A DNA stretch of 64,000 nucleotides from Saccharolobus shibatae B12 (lineage in GTDB: Archaea; Thermoproteota; Thermoprotei_A; Sulfolobales; Sulfolobaceae). The DNA is taken from the NCBI RefSeq assembly GCF_019175345.1, contig NZ_CP077717.1:1-64000 (forward strand), read 5' to 3'. The notes below the pieces were generated by a model that saw only the letters and a list, made by a program, of their open reading frames with translations, made no database searches and was not told where the DNA came from. Shown piece after piece: positions 22,872 through 39,309 of the stretch; positions within the stretch are counted from its first letter, which is position 1, and every line of letters starts with the position of its first letter. A program made the translations under genes and the position numbers.

Positions 22872-23057
22872 ATGCCTACTACTAGGCAATGTAGTTTCTG
22901 TGGTCACGAAATACCTCCAGGTACTGGATTAATGTATGTAAGGAATGATGGTACAATCTTGTGGTTTTGTTCAAGTAAGTGTAGAAAATCAATGCTAAAG
23001 TATCATAGAGATCCAAAGAAGTATAAATGGACTACTAGATATATGAAGGTTCGATGA
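22872..23057 (+). CDS. rpl24e: Ribosomal protein L24e
   Basis: 61-aa zinc-ribbon ribosomal protein: [13 protein letters not shown] and FCSSKCRKS supply the four cysteines, followed by a basic tail with DPKKYKWTT. Usual length for archaea. Followed 3 nt later by ndk. Confidence 0.96.
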   Translation: MPTTRQCSFCGHEIPPGTGLMYVRNDGTILWFCSSKCRKSMLKYHRDPKKYKWTTRYMKVR

Positions 23058-23060
23058 AAA

Positions 23061-23477
23061 ATGGTTGTACAAAGGACATTTGTAATGATAAAGCCGGATG
23101 GAGTTAAGAGAGGATTAATAGGAGAAATAATTAGTAGATTTGAGAAAAGAGGATTAAAAATTGTATCTCTTAAAATGGTGAAAATGTCAAGGAATACAGC
23201 TGAAAAATTGTATGAAGAGCATAAAGGAAAAAGCTTCTTTGACGAACTTGTAAATTATGTGACCTCCGGTCCAGTAGTATGTATGGTGATAGAGGGCGAT
23301 GATGTAGTGCAAGTGATAAGGCGAATGATTGGTAATACGGATCCTAAAGAAGCACCCCCTGGTACTATAAGGGGAGATTACGCGTTATCTAAGTCAGAAA
23401 ACGTCATTCATGCGTCTGATTCTATCGAAAAAGCTCAGCTGGAGATGTCGTTATTCTTCGATAAATCAGATCTGTAA
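23061..23477 (+). CDS. ndk: Nucleoside diphosphate kinase
   Basis: Transfers gamma-phosphate between NTPs and NDPs through a phosphohistidine. 138 aa, [11 protein letters not shown] at 8-18 and the active-site NVIHASDS with His117. Normal length. Its end overlaps the convergent infB by 12 nt. Confidence 0.97.
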   Translation: MVVQRTFVMIKPDGVKRGLIGEIISRFEKRGLKIVSLKMVKMSRNTAEKLYEEHKGKSFFDELVNYVTSGPVVCMVIEGDDVVQVIRRMIGNTDPKEAPPGTIRGDYALSKSENVIHASDSIEKAQLEMSLFFDKSDL

Positions 23478-25268
23478 TCCCAAACCATATAAAGGATCTT
23501 CTTTTCTCTTTATTCTTATTATTTCTTTTATTACTTCCCTCATATCATCTGTAATAGAACTTGGATACTTACTGACCAATATCTCAAGATCTTCTTTAGG
23601 TACGTCTGTGTATAAAATGTCTCCCTCATTTACATGTCTTCCTATCATTACATTGCCTTTAATTGATATTGCAACTTCCATTCCTTTAGTAGCCCTTTCG
23701 AGACTCTTCTTATTATCTTGAATTTGTAGTACCTCACCAACTCTCCTTCCATCTTCCTTAATTAAAGGATACTTGGGTCTTATGACACCTCCTATCACTT
23801 CAATACCTACTACTACTGGATCACTACGTCTAAATACATAACCCGGTAAGATCTTTATTTTACCTGGTAATATCAAAGTGTCAAATGTACGCCTTTTCTC
23901 TGCTTCTCTTATTTCATTTATATGCTTCTTGATATCTTCAATTAATTGATAAATTATTTCATTATATAATATTTTTACTCCACTAGTATCAATTCCTTGT
24001 AATAATTTTACTCTAAAAGCAGCGATAATTCCATATTCCTTTGATCTTTGAGCTACTATACTCGCTTCTATAACGTCTCTCTTCGAAATTGGTCCTATAT
24101 CTGCTAGCCTTATTGGTATCCCTTCGCGCTGCAAAGCGCTAATTAAGGCCTCTAATGTTCCTAAACTATCCGCCTTGAGTACTATTCCATCAATATCACT
24201 GTAGAGTCTAACTTCCTTAATTTCCTCTTCTATCTGCTGTTTATATTGCTCAACTTTAGACTCGTCTTCTATCACATAAAGTGGTGATCCAGCTAAGGCT
24301 TCCTCTAAATTAGGCGCAGATATCTTCACTCCAGCTGCTGCATATACTTCATCTATCGGCGTTAAATCATATTTGCTTAATTTCATATCTTGTAATGGTC
24401 TAGGTACAAATATTCCCCTAACTTTAGTTATAATAATGCCGTTAATACCTCCTAATATTATAGTATCATTTTTCTTAAGAACTCCATCGTAAATTATAAC
24501 ATCTATGGTATGTCCTAACCCAGGATCTTCTTTTACTTCTAATATAACTCCCTTTGCCGGGCCCTCTGCAAACTTTAATCTAGTCTCTAAGTACCTTTGG
24601 GTTAGTCCAGCAAGTAATGCTAAAAGGTCTGCAACGCCTTCACCAGTCTTCGCAGAAACGGGAACTATTGCTACTGTTTTAGTGAAATCCTTTATTCTAT
24701 CATAACGTTCAGCGCTAAAGCCTAAGTTGGCCAGTTGAGAAACTAAATTATAGACTAAGTTGTCTAAATAAACTTTAACATCGTTCCGTTGTTTCTCGAT
24801 TGACGCTAAAAACGGTATATCATTAGTTGATTTCCATCCTGGTATTTTATCTATTTTATTAGCAGCTATGAGAAATGGAACTTTTCTTTCTCTTAGTATT
24901 TGTATTGACTCTATTGATTGCTTCTGTAGGCCTTCAGTTATATCAACAACTAGGATTGCAATATCCGCTACGCTTCCACCTCTTCTTCTCAAGTTTGAAA
25001 AATACTCATGACCGGGTGTATCAATAAATAATAATCCTGGTATCTGGAGTTTTATAGGTATTACCTTTTTAAGAGGTTCCGCTAATTTTTCAATTATATA
25101 ACTTGGAACAAAACTAGCTCCTACCTCTTGTGTCATTTCTCCAGGTTCCTTTTTAACCACTGTTGTGCCCCTTATTTTATCAAGTAATGTAGTTTTTCCG
25201 TGATCTACGTGGCCTAATACTACTACTATTGGTTGCCTAAGCCTTTTCTCAGAGTTGCTAATTTTCAT
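23466..25268 (-). CDS. infB: Translation initiation factor aIF5B (IF2-like)
   Basis: GTPase promoting ribosomal subunit joining. The 600-aa protein has G1 GHVDHGKT at 19-26, G3 DTPGHE, G4 NKID, then domain II and the C-terminal domains that contact initiator tRNA. No bacterial N-terminal extension and no intein. ATG 25268 directly follows AGGTGA. Confidence 0.97.
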   Translation of the reverse strand: MKISNSEKRLRQPIVVVLGHVDHGKTTLLDKIRGTTVVKKEPGEMTQEVGASFVPSYIIEKLAEPLKKVIPIKLQIPGLLFIDTPGHEYFSNLRRRGGSVADIAILVVDITEGLQKQSIESIQILRERKVPFLIAANKIDKIPGWKSTNDIPFLASIEKQRNDVKVYLDNLVYNLVSQLANLGFSAERYDRIKDFTKTVAIVPVSAKTGEGVADLLALLAGLTQRYLETRLKFAEGPAKGVILEVKEDPGLGHTIDVIIYDGVLKKNDTIILGGINGIIITKVRGIFVPRPLQDMKLSKYDLTPIDEVYAAAGVKISAPNLEEALAGSPLYVIEDESKVEQYKQQIEEEIKEVRLYSDIDGIVLKADSLGTLEALISALQREGIPIRLADIGPISKRDVIEASIVAQRSKEYGIIAAFRVKLLQGIDTSGVKILYNEIIYQLIEDIKKHINEIREAEKRRTFDTLILPGKIKILPGYVFRRSDPVVVGIEVIGGVIRPKYPLIKEDGRRVGEVLQIQDNKKSLERATKGMEVAISIKGNVMIGRHVNEGDILYTDVPKEDLEILVSKYPSSITDDMREVIKEIIRIKRKEDPLYGLGLQI

Positions 25269-25650
25269 TCACCTATATGACCTTAATGCATTATTAGAAT
25301 AAATTAGTTTGCCATGAAATTACGTGGAAGACAGAATTTTCTTTTAATAGTATTGGTTATGCCTATAGTTTAGATATTAATGTAAAAATTACTTCTATAT
25401 ATTTAAAAGTAATTAATATATTGTGGATGAATATTTTAACCAAGAGGTCGCTTGGATACTATTAAGATTTAAGTAATTTCTTGTAGATTAGGAATAAATG
25501 ATTCTAAAACTGGATTTAACTTTTATATATTTATTTATGAATAAAATTACAAGTACTTAAAAGCTAGCGCATTGAATATTATATAGCCTATTAAGTAAGT
25601 CAGAGTAAAACTCTTATTAACCAAATGTAGTATGTGAATAATGGTTAATA
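25269..25650. other. Gene-free 382 bp between infB and rpoH; rpoH promoter region
   Basis: No ORF of note and no tRNA. Two TATA-like stretches precede rpoH: about 25520-25533 (CTTTTATATATTTA) and 25554-25564 (TACTTAAAAGC). The second would start transcription near 25585, giving a leader of about 65 nt, long for this organism. The left part holds the infB promoter on the minus strand. I see no clear RNA structure in the rest. Confidence 0.5.
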
Positions 25651-25901
25651 ATGAGAGGATCATCTAATAGGAAAATTGATCCAAGAATTCATTATCTTGT
25701 ACCTAAGCATGAGGTACTTAGTATCGATGAAGCGTATAAAATTCTAAAAGAATTAGGAATTAGGCCAGAACAATTGCCTTGGATAAGGGCCTCAGATCCC
25801 GTTGCTAGAAGTATAAATGCAAAACCAGGGGATATAATTAGAATTATAAGGAAGAGCCAATTGTATGGAGAAGTTGTCTCGTATAGGTATGTAATTAGTG
25901 G

Positions 25902-25905
<4 letters not shown>
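25651..25905 (+). CDS. rpoH: RNA polymerase subunit H (Rpo5)
   Basis: 84-aa homologue of the C-terminal part of eukaryotic RPB5: [11 protein letters not shown], then [11 protein letters not shown] and [11 protein letters not shown]. First gene of the polymerase operon; its stop overlaps the GTG start of rpoB. Confidence 0.98.
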
Positions 25906-33107
<7,202 letters not shown>

Positions 33108-33113
33108 TAAAAA

Positions 33114-33431
33114 GTGTCAGAACAACAAGTTTCATTTGAAGGAGAGTTGAAATCTCTTTTAAAGACGGGTAAAGTTATTTTTGGTGCCAAGAGAGCTATA
33201 AAATACATAAAATTAAATAAAGTGAAGATGGTAATTGTCGCATCAACACTAAGAGGAGATCTTAAGCAAGATATATTGCATTATGCAAAACTATCTAACG
33301 TACCCGTATATGAGTATAAAGGTAGTGGTTGGGATCTTGGAACACTATGTGGTAAACCATTTATGATTTCTACAATAAGCATTATTGATGAGGGAGATTC
33401 CAAAATTTTGGATATTATAAAGGAGAGGTGA
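33114..33431 (+). CDS. rpl30e: Ribosomal protein L30e
   Basis: 105-aa member of the L7Ae/L30e kink-turn-binding family: LKTGKVIFGAKRAIK start and VPVYEYKGSGWDLGTLCGKP end. GTG start with GGTGAT 5 nt upstream. Part of the polymerase operon in all Sulfolobales I know. Confidence 0.95.
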   Translation: MSEQQVSFEGELKSLLKTGKVIFGAKRAIKYIKLNKVKMVIVASTLRGDLKQDILHYAKLSNVPVYEYKGSGWDLGTLCGKPFMISTISIIDEGDSKILDIIKER

Positions 33432-33437
33432 TTTTTT

Positions 33438-33869
33438 CTGCCAGAAATTAAATTAACTCCAGAGGAAATACGTTATATTTCTCTATTTCAAGAAGTAACG
33501 AGAGCCAACGTAAGGGATTGTATAATCGATAATGAAAATAATAGGATAATATTTCTAGTCGATTCAAAAGATATGGGAGTTGCAATAGGTAAAAGTGGTA
33601 TTAATGTTAAGAAGTTAAGGAAAATCATAGGTAAAGATATAGAATTAGTGGCCTATAGTGATAATTTAGAAGAACTAGTAAAAAATCTGATGAGTCCAGC
33701 TAGAGTTAGAAGCGTGAAAGTAGTAAATACTAGTTCTAAAAAGTCAGTATATATTACTATAGATCCTCAAGATAAAGGATTGGCAATAGGTAAGAATGGA
33801 AGGAATGTCGCAAGAGCAAAGCTAATTTTAAAGAGGTATATGGATATTGATAATGTAGTAATAGTTTAA
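33438..33869 (+). CDS. nusA: NusA-like KH-domain transcription factor, CTG start
   Basis: Archaeal NusA: two KH domains ([10 protein letters not shown] and [10 protein letters not shown] GxxG loops), no S1 domain; RNA-binding, possibly antitermination. The first ATG (33573) lies inside the first KH domain and would destroy it. The frame is open from the rpl30e TGA, then TTT TTT CTG CCA GAA. The CTG at 33438 is preceded by the SD GAGGTGAT with a 6-nt spacer and gives 143 aa starting (M)PEIKLTPEE, matching the known length of this family. Confidence 0.92.
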   Translation: MPEIKLTPEEIRYISLFQEVTRANVRDCIIDNENNRIIFLVDSKDMGVAIGKSGINVKKLRKIIGKDIELVAYSDNLEELVKNLMSPARVRSVKVVNTSSKKSVYITIDPQDKGLAIGKNGRNVARAKLILKRYMDIDNVVIV

Positions 33870-33882
33870 GGGGTTGGAGAAA

Positions 33883-34326
33883 GTGAGTAAGAGTAAATCA
33901 CCTAAGGGAATATACGCGGCTAGGAAATTAAGGCTAAAAAGGTTAAAATTCAGAAGGAGCCAAAGAAAGTATAAGACCAAGATACTAAAGTTAAAGGAAA
34001 AATACGATCCTTTAGGAGGAGCGCCAATGGCGAGAGGGATAGTTTTAGAAAAAGTAGGAATAGAATCAAGGCAACCAAATTCAGCGGTTAGAAAGTGTGT
34101 AAGAGTTCAGTTAGTGAGAAATGGTAGAGTTGTTACTGCATTCGTACCCGGGGACGGTGGTGTTAATTTCATTGACGAACACGATGAAGTTATAATTACC
34201 GGAATTGGAGGTACGTTAGGTAGATCGATGGGTGACTTGCCTGGAGTGAGATACAAAGTTATAATGGTAAATGGTGTATCCTTAGACGCGTTATATAAAG
34301 GCAAGAAGCAAAAGCCAGTTAGATAA
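33883..34326 (+). CDS. rps12: Ribosomal protein S12
   Basis: Decoding-centre protein, 147 aa: [13 protein letters not shown] loop, [10 protein letters not shown] near the C-terminus, and a basic N-terminal archaeal extension. GTG 33883 is chosen; a TTG three codons upstream would add non-family residues. Last gene of the polymerase operon before the palindrome at 34327. Confidence 0.96.
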   Translation: MSKSKSPKGIYAARKLRLKRLKFRRSQRKYKTKILKLKEKYDPLGGAPMARGIVLEKVGIESRQPNSAVRKCVRVQLVRNGRVVTAFVPGDGGVNFIDEHDEVIITGIGGTLGRSMGDLPGVRYKVIMVNGVSLDALYKGKKQKPVR

Positions 34327-34378
34327 ATATTTATAAATGTATTTTATAGATAATAGGCTACTATCTATTTATAAATAT
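34327..34378. terminator. Inverted repeats between convergent genes (putative terminator)
   Basis: Outer arms ATATTTATAAAT (34327-34338) and ATTTATAAATAT (34367-34378) are exact inverted repeats; an inner hairpin ATAGATAATAG/CTACTATCTAT (46-68 of this hundred) has one mismatch. It lies exactly between the 3' ends of rps12 (+) and the DUF151 gene (-), so it may end both messages. Archaeal termination relies mainly on T-runs, so its function is uncertain. Confidence 0.45.
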
Positions 34379-34397
34379 AAAAGTAAGATGGGTAATT

Positions 34398-34877
34398 TTA
34401 AAATTTTTGTTGACCTTCTCTACTTTCTTTTTCTTGTTCATCAACTAATCCTTTCTTGACAAAAATTGGTTTATTCGAAATTATAGCAAGAAATATTGCA
34501 TGACTTGGTATCATCCTTTTCTGAATTATCACACCATCAAATTTAAACTCAACTGTAGCAACATAAACTCCCGTATCTCTTATCATATCATCTATTACAA
34601 CTTTTTCTATATGCTTAGAAAACTCTTCCATAATTTCAGGGATAAATGAGATAATATCATATATATTTTCTCTTTTATCGCCAAACTCCTCCTCTTTATT
34701 TCCTTTTGTTTTATTTATTGCTATAACGATTTCTGCGGGTACACTAAATAGATAAAATTGCCTTCCATCTTCTAAGTAGCATACTATAGTTGGTATACCA
34801 TGAAGAGGCATAAAGAACGCATCAACGGAATTAACTTTTATATAATCCTCGTCCTTAATTGGCTGAAGACTCATCAC
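34398..34877 (-). CDS. Bifunctional nuclease (DUF151) family protein
   Basis: 159-aa protein with the BFN/DUF151 layout: YLEDGRQFYLFSVP, VPAEIVIAI, a second half containing PSHAIFLAIISNKPIFV (the family has PSDAIALAL...PIFV), then a charged tail. Plant and bacterial relatives show nuclease activity, but the archaeal role is untested. The aspartate of PSDA is His here. Divergent from rps7, with 75 bp between starts. Confidence 0.75.
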   Translation of the reverse strand: MMSLQPIKDEDYIKVNSVDAFFMPLHGIPTIVCYLEDGRQFYLFSVPAEIVIAINKTKGNKEEEFGDKRENIYDIISFIPEIMEEFSKHIEKVVIDDMIRDTGVYVATVEFKFDGVIIQKRMIPSHAIFLAIISNKPIFVKKGLVDEQEKESREGQQKF

Positions 34878-34952
34878 GTATACACTACATATACTTATGT
34901 ATCATAAATTTAAATATCCAAATCATAGATACCATTAAGAGGTAACAAATAG

Positions 34953-35534
34953 ATGTCCTTAGAGAACTTGCAATTAGACATCAAAGTATTTGGTAAGTGG
35001 GATACTAAAGTCGAAATCAGAGATCCTAGCCTAAAGAAGTACATTTCTCTAATGCCAGTTTATTTACCACATACCGGAGGTAGGCACGAACACAGGAGAT
35101 TTGGTAAGGCCAAGGTTCCAATAGTTGAGAGGTTAATAAATCAAATAATGAGACCCGGTAGAAATAAAGGAAAGAAACATTTGGCGTATAATATCGTAAA
35201 ATTAGCATTTGATATAATTTATTTAAAAACTGGTCAAAATCCAATACAAGTATTAGTTAGAGCTATAGAAAATAGTGCACCTAGAGAAGAAGTTACGAGA
35301 ATAATGTACGGTGGTATAGTGTATTACGTTGCAGTAGACGTAGCTCCACAAAGAAGAATAGACTTAGCCTTAAGGCATATAGCTACTGGTGCCAAAGATG
35401 CCTCATTCAATAATCCAAAACCTATTGAAGAAGTATTAGCGGAAGAAATAATTGCTGCAGCAAATAACGACCCCAAGAGTTTTGCAATTAAAAGGAAAGA
35501 AGAGATAGAAAGAATAGCCTTAAGCTCAAGGTAA
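34953..35534 (+). CDS. rps7: Ribosomal protein S7
   Basis: 193 aa. Clear family features: [34 protein letters not shown] and the C-terminal IALRH-like AIATGA region. Normal archaeal length. It precedes tuf, as in the archaeal str cluster. Confidence 0.97.
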   Translation: MSLENLQLDIKVFGKWDTKVEIRDPSLKKYISLMPVYLPHTGGRHEHRRFGKAKVPIVERLINQIMRPGRNKGKKHLAYNIVKLAFDIIYLKTGQNPIQVLVRAIENSAPREEVTRIMYGGIVYYVAVDVAPQRRIDLALRHIATGAKDASFNNPKPIEEVLAEEIIAAANNDPKSFAIKRKEEIERIALSSR

Positions 35535-35579
35535 ACTTTTATTAACTCTATCACTATATCGGTTAAGAGAGTGTTATAA

Positions 35580-36887
35580 ATGTCTCAAAAGCCTCACCTT
35601 AATTTAATAGTAATAGGTCACATCGATCACGGTAAAAGCACATTAGTGGGAAGGCTATTAATGGATAGAGGTTTCATAGACGAAAAAACAGTAAAGGAAG
35701 CAGAAGAAGCTGCCAAAAAACTAGGTAAAGAAACTGAAAAGTTTGCATTTCTATTAGATAGATTAAAAGAGGAAAGAGAAAGAGGTGTAACAATAAATCT
35801 AACGTTCATGAGATTTGAGACGAAGAAATACTTCTTTACAATAATTGATGCCCCCGGTCATAGAGACTTCGTAAAGAACATGATAACTGGTGCAAGCCAA
35901 GCTGATGCTGCAATTCTAGTAGTTTCAGCTAAAAAGGGTGAATATGAAGCTGGAATGAGCGTAGAAGGGCAAACAAGAGAGCATATAATTCTAGCCAAGA
36001 CCATGGGTCTAGATCAATTAATTGTAGCAGTAAACAAAATGGACTTAACAGAACCACCGTATGATGAAAAACGCTATAAGGAGATTGTTGACCAAGTCAG
36101 TAAATTTATGAGAAGTTATGGTTTTAATACAAATAAGGTTAGATTTGTACCAGTAGTTGCACCCACTGGTGATAATATAACTCATAGATCAGAAAATATG
36201 AAGTGGTATAATGGTCCTACCTTAGAAGAATATCTAGATCAGCTAGAATTACCACCAAAGCCAGTAGACAAGCCATTAAGAATTCCAATTCAGGATGTCT
36301 ACTCAATCTCTGGAGTAGGTACTGTACCAGTAGGTAGAGTAGAGAGTGGAGTATTAAAGGTCGGTGATAAGATAGTATTCATGCCAGCTGGCAAAGTAGG
36401 TGAAGTCAGATCCATAGAGACTCATCATACTAAGATGGACAAAGCGGAACCTGGTGACAACATTGGATTTAACGTCAGAGGTGTTGAAAAGAAAGATATA
36501 AAGAGAGGAGATGTTGTAGGTCATCCAAATAATCCACCAACTGTTGCTGACGAATTCACTGCTAGAATAATAGTAGTATGGCATCCAACGGCATTGGCGA
36601 ATGGCTATACACCAGTGGTTCACGTTCATACTGCAAGCGTGGCATGCAGGGTTTCAGAACTAGTGTCTAAATTAGATCCGAGAACTGGTCAAGAGGCAGA
36701 AAAGAACCCACAGTTCCTTAAACAAGGAGATGTTGCGATAGTCAAATTTAAACCAATCAAACCACTATGCGTAGAGAAGTATAATGAGTTCCCACCATTA
36801 GGCAGATTCGCGATGAGAGATATGGGTAAGACTGTTGGAGTTGGCATAATTGTTGATGTAAAGCCAGCCAAAGTAGAAATCAAATAA
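35580..36887 (+). CDS. tuf: Elongation factor 1-alpha (aEF1A)
   Basis: GTPase delivering aminoacyl-tRNA. 435 aa: G1 GHIDHGKS at 13-20, G2 RERGVTI, G3 DAPGHRD, G4 NKMD, then domains 2 and 3. Normal crenarchaeal length. Its codon use looks biased, as expected for a highly expressed gene. Confidence 0.99.
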   Translation: MSQKPHLNLIVIGHIDHGKSTLVGRLLMDRGFIDEKTVKEAEEAAKKLGKETEKFAFLLDRLKEERERGVTINLTFMRFETKKYFFTIIDAPGHRDFVKNMITGASQADAAILVVSAKKGEYEAGMSVEGQTREHIILAKTMGLDQLIVAVNKMDLTEPPYDEKRYKEIVDQVSKFMRSYGFNTNKVRFVPVVAPTGDNITHRSENMKWYNGPTLEEYLDQLELPPKPVDKPLRIPIQDVYSISGVGTVPVGRVESGVLKVGDKIVFMPAGKVGEVRSIETHHTKMDKAEPGDNIGFNVRGVEKKDIKRGDVVGHPNNPPTVADEFTARIIVVWHPTALANGYTPVVHVHTASVACRVSELVSKLDPRTGQEAEKNPQFLKQGDVAIVKFKPIKPLCVEKYNEFPPLGRFAMRDMGKTVGVGIIVDVKPAKVEIK

Positions 36888-36913
36888 TTTTAATTTTTTT
36901 ATTGGTGGTTTTT

Positions 36914-37222
36914 ATGCCTACAAAAGCTAGAATTCGATTGTGGAGCACTAACGTAGAGAATTTAAACTATGTTATAACGCAAATAAGGGGTATCGTTGAG
37001 AAAACGGGAATAGAAATGAGAGGTCCGATACCATTGCCAACTAGCAAACTGGAAGTTCCAATAATGAGACTTCCTCATGGAGAGGGAAGGAAAAAGTGGG
37101 AAAAATGGGAGATGAGAGTACATAAAAGATTAATAGATATTGCAGCAGACGAACGAGTAATGAGACAATTAATGAGAGTCAGAGTACCAGAAGACGTTTA
37201 CATAGAGATACAGTTAATATAA
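36914..37222 (+). CDS. rps10: Ribosomal protein S10
   Basis: 102 aa, KARIRLWST start and the [18 protein letters not shown] loop. ATG 36914 is used because the family begins [10 protein letters not shown]; an upstream start at 36902 adds four residues. It follows tuf by 26 nt with a T-run between. Confidence 0.97.
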   Translation: MPTKARIRLWSTNVENLNYVITQIRGIVEKTGIEMRGPIPLPTSKLEVPIMRLPHGEGRKKWEKWEMRVHKRLIDIAADERVMRQLMRVRVPEDVYIEIQLI

Positions 37223-37255
37223 ACCTTTTTACACTTCTATATAATATAGTAGAGT

Positions 37256-37339
37256 GCCGGGGTGCCCGAGCGGACTAAGGGGCTGGCCTGGAGAGCCAGT
37301 GGGGGTTTCCCCGCACGGGTTCAAATCCCGTCCCCGGCG
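37256..37339 (+). tRNA. tRNA-Ser (GGA)
   Basis: Class II tRNA with a long variable arm. Acceptor GCCGGGG/CCCCGGC with G73, anticodon stem CTGGC/GCCAG, loop CTGGAGA giving anticodon GGA (Ser UCC/UCU), and T arm ACGGG-TTCAAAT-CCCGT. No intron and no encoded CCA. Confidence 0.96.
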
Positions 37340-37466
37340 CTTATAAATTTCTGTTTTGATTATATTTCCAATTAGTATAACTGTAGCAAAGTGTTAATTC
37401 AGACTAAGGCTAAAATTCCTAATGTAGTATATTTTCTGCTAATAAAATTTTATCGTAAAAATTTCT

Positions 37467-37720
37467 TTATATGTTACTCTTGATTTTAGAGCCACAATCT
37501 CGTTCATCGAAGAGGCATACAATTAGATCTGATCTCCTCTCCACATTAAAGGATGAGGGTTCCTTTAACCGTTCCCAAGTTATCTCCCTTAATTCAAGAC
37601 TACATGTCGTATTGAGAAGGCAATCGGGATAGTCAGAGATCCCTTCTTATGCCAACTAATGCTCTCTAAATTAATACACCGTTTATCTCATCCTGTCATA
37701 AATGGCTAAGCTTTCAGTTG
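37467..37720 (-). mobile_element. Possible IS200/IS605-type relic with omega-RNA-like hairpins
   Basis: On the minus strand this stretch forms two hairpins: AGAAGG...CCTTCT (37615-37620 with 37642-37647) and TTAAAGG...CCTTTAA (37546-37552 with 37562-37568, 9-nt loop). The second lies in a context GGAACCCTCATCCTTTAA followed by GGAGAGGAGATCAG. This resembles the conserved right-end/omega-RNA scaffold next to TnpB genes of archaeal IS605-type elements, from memory. A stop-free 59-codon frame (37646-37467) overlaps it, without a start. No TnpB domain is left. It could instead be an unrelated structured RNA. Confidence 0.4.
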
Positions 37721-37744
37721 TGAAAAGACTCCTAATATTATGAT

Positions 37745-37891
37745 TTATTTCATGAACTTCGAAATAAAAGTTAAGTGATTCTTTAAGCCCCTAGCTTCCT
37801 CAATCATAAAGTTTAATCTCTTCTCAATAATATTCAGTCTCGCTTTGCTCAGATAATTATAAATCAAATTTATAACAAAGATGCAAGTTGC
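37745..37891 (-). pseudogene. Short coding-like fragment of unknown origin
   Basis: A 48-codon stop-free frame ending in TAA, with a protein-like composition rich in Lys/Glu/Leu (KARLNIIEKRLNFMIEEARG), likely helical. There is no proper start codon before most of it and no partner domain. It may be a remnant of a mobile-element gene. Family not recognised. Confidence 0.25.
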
Positions 37892-37969
37892 TCAAGAATT
37901 GAGTTTGAGTGAGTTATTCTGGTGGGAAGGACAACAATAACTTTAAAGCTAGTACAGATTATATCTTAA

Positions 37970-37993
37970 AATAGCGGGGTAGAATAGCGGGGT
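37970..37993 (+). repeat. 13-bp tandem duplication at the tRNA-iMet 5' end
   Basis: AATAGCGGGGTAG is followed at once by AATAGCGGGGTGG (12 of 13 match). The second copy includes the first seven bases of the tRNA. Slippage or an aborted integration could produce this; it places a decoy tRNA 5' end just upstream of the real one. Confidence 0.7.
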
Positions 37994-38088
37994 GGGCTAG
38001 CCTGGTAAGGCCGCGGGGCTCATATACTCTTTAAAGCACGCGTTGGGAAACCCCGAGGTCCCTGGTTCAAATCCAGGCCCCGCTACCA
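37986..38088 (+). tRNA. Initiator tRNA-Met (CAT) with 25-nt intron and encoded CCA
   Basis: Acceptor AGCGGGG/CCCCGCT with the A1-U72 pair, and an anticodon stem with three G-C pairs (CGGGG/CCCCG), both hallmarks of archaeal/eukaryal initiator tRNA. Anticodon CAT; a 25-nt intron at 38025-38049 follows position 37. A73 is followed by genomic CCA at 38086-38088, unlike the other tRNAs here. Mature ends 37986-38085 plus CCA. Confidence 0.93.
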
Positions 38089-38186
38089 TTTCATTTAATT
38101 TATTATCTTATATATTATCTGAGAGTTTTAACAAGCGAAGGCTTTTTAAGTAAGTTATTAGTAGATACTCATGCATACGTGAAATT

Positions 38187-38259
38187 GCCGCGGTAGTCTA
38201 GTGGTCTAGGATGGGGGCCTGTCGAGCCCCTGACCCGGGTTCAAATCCCGGCCGCGGCG
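38187..38259 (+). tRNA. tRNA-Asp (GTC)
   Basis: Acceptor GCCGCGG/CCGCGGC with G73, anticodon stem GGGGC/GCCCC, loop CTGTCGA with anticodon GTC, T arm CCGGG-TTCAAAT-CCCGG. No intron. A TATA-like CTTTTTAAG at about 38142-38150 lies upstream. Confidence 0.96.
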
Positions 38260-38363
38260 TATTGGAAATTCTAATGAATATATATCTATTTGCACGAAAT
38301 GGGGTAAGAAGCCTTAAGGAGTCAGAATGTTATACTTTATATACTTGTGTTATACTATCTTGA

Positions 38364-38420
38364 TTTTGATGATGACGAAAAGCCGTTTTGAAACAGTGAT
38401 ATGGCGAGGCAGCCACTGAT
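38364..38420 (+). ncRNA. Candidate C/D box sRNA ending on the DUF1464 start codon
   Basis: In order: C box ATGATGA (38369-38375), 12-nt guide, D'-like TTGA (38388-38391), 4-nt spacer, C'-like GTGATAT (38396-38402), 13-nt guide, D box CTGA (38416-38419). Spacing fits archaeal C/D methylation guides. A TATA box CTTTATATA at 38335-38343 predicts a 5' end at about 38365, just before the C box. D' and C' are imperfect, as is common. The D box overlaps the ATG of the downstream gene. Target not identified. Confidence 0.45.
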
Positions 38421-39309
38421 GATTTATGTAGGCATTGATCCAGGTAGTGAAAGTTACGCTTTTGCCTTTGTTGATGAGATAGGTAATTTGGTTAAATATT
38501 TTGAGATACCTACAGATCTTGTAGAGAAAAATGCTATAATTTTAGCCAAATTGATAGCGGGTTATAGACCTATAGCAGTGACTTTACCTTCTGGCCACGG
38601 TTTACCTTTTTATGACATTAGAAACATTAACTATAAGGAAATATTTCTTCTTACACTAAAAGATCCATTATCTCACGGCCCTTTAAGGGATTTTCTATTA
38701 GCTTCAAAGCAATATTTGTCTTTTTACAATTCGTTTACAATTCCCTCAGTAATTGAGTTAGACAGTGTATCTAGTGAAAAGAAGACAAACATTATAGACA
38801 AGGGTACTGCAGATAAAGTTGCTTCTGCATTTTTCTATAGGGTTTATCTTAAACTAGATAATTTTATTCTAGTTGAAATGGGAAGAAGATTTGCAGCGAT
38901 TGTTATCATTATCAACGGTAAAATTGTTGATGGTTACGGTGGAACATATTTGGCGGGCTTAGATGGAGAGATAGCTTATCTTCTTCATAAATATTCTAGG
39001 ATTGATAAGTCAACTATTTATAGTATTGGTAAAAATTTAGATCTTGTTAGGATTATATTGGAATGGTATAGTGAGAAGTATAAGTTACCAATTATAGTAT
39101 CTGGATATAATAAGAATTCCTTAGGGATTGGTGAGAAATATGATTTTAAGTTTAAAGAGGCTGCAGTTGGTGCAGCATTTATTGCTAATGCATACTTTGG
39201 TGGAATTTTACGTCATTATATTAACATGTTGGATAGCAGTGGGACTCCAATCTCGTTTGTGAGGTTGAAAGAATGGGAAGAGATTGTTTCTTTGATAGAG
39301 ACATTATAA
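38419..39309 (+). CDS. DUF1464 family protein (ASKHA / butyrate-kinase-like)
   Basis: About 296 aa of the archaeal DUF1464 family, in the actin/sugar-kinase/Hsp70 fold. Phosphate-1 motif GIDPGSESYAF follows the start directly; a second phosphate-type segment VEMGRRFAAIVI and a late VGAAFIANAYFGG helix fit the fold. ATG 38419 is preferred over 38401 because it places the GIDPG motif as usual. Substrate unknown; the label butyrate kinase is only by fold. First gene of a four-gene overlapping operon; it overlaps the next gene by 37 nt. Confidence 0.75.
   Translation: MIYVGIDPGSESYAFAFVDEIGNLVKYFEIPTDLVEKNAIILAKLIAGYRPIAVTLPSGHGLPFYDIRNINYKEIFLLTLKDPLSHGPLRDFLLASKQYLSFYNSFTIPSVIELDSVSSEKKTNIIDKGTADKVASAFFYRVYLKLDNFILVEMGRRFAAIVIIINGKIVDGYGGTYLAGLDGEIAYLLHKYSRIDKSTIYSIGKNLDLVRIILEWYSEKYKLPIIVSGYNKNSLGIGEKYDFKFKEAAVGAAFIANAYFGGILRHYINMLDSSGTPISFVRLKEWEEIVSLIETL

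Larger units (their letters stand above)
37340..37985. other. Gene-free 646 bp between tRNA-Ser and tRNA-iMet
   Basis: No intact gene. Contents on the minus strand, in order of reading: a 48-codon open fragment 37891-37745 with no good start, and a structured stretch of about 37720-37467 described separately as a possible IS200/IS605 relic. At the right edge AATAGCGGGGT occurs twice, 13 bp apart, the second copy being the start of tRNA-iMet. The fragment, stops and hairpins suggest a decayed insertion next to tRNA genes. Confidence 0.55.

Noticed and set aside
37256-38259. Integrated virus or plasmid at the tRNA cluster
   Set aside because: No integrase, no direct repeat of a tRNA 3' half, and no block of atypical genes. 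Only a short decayed stretch is present.
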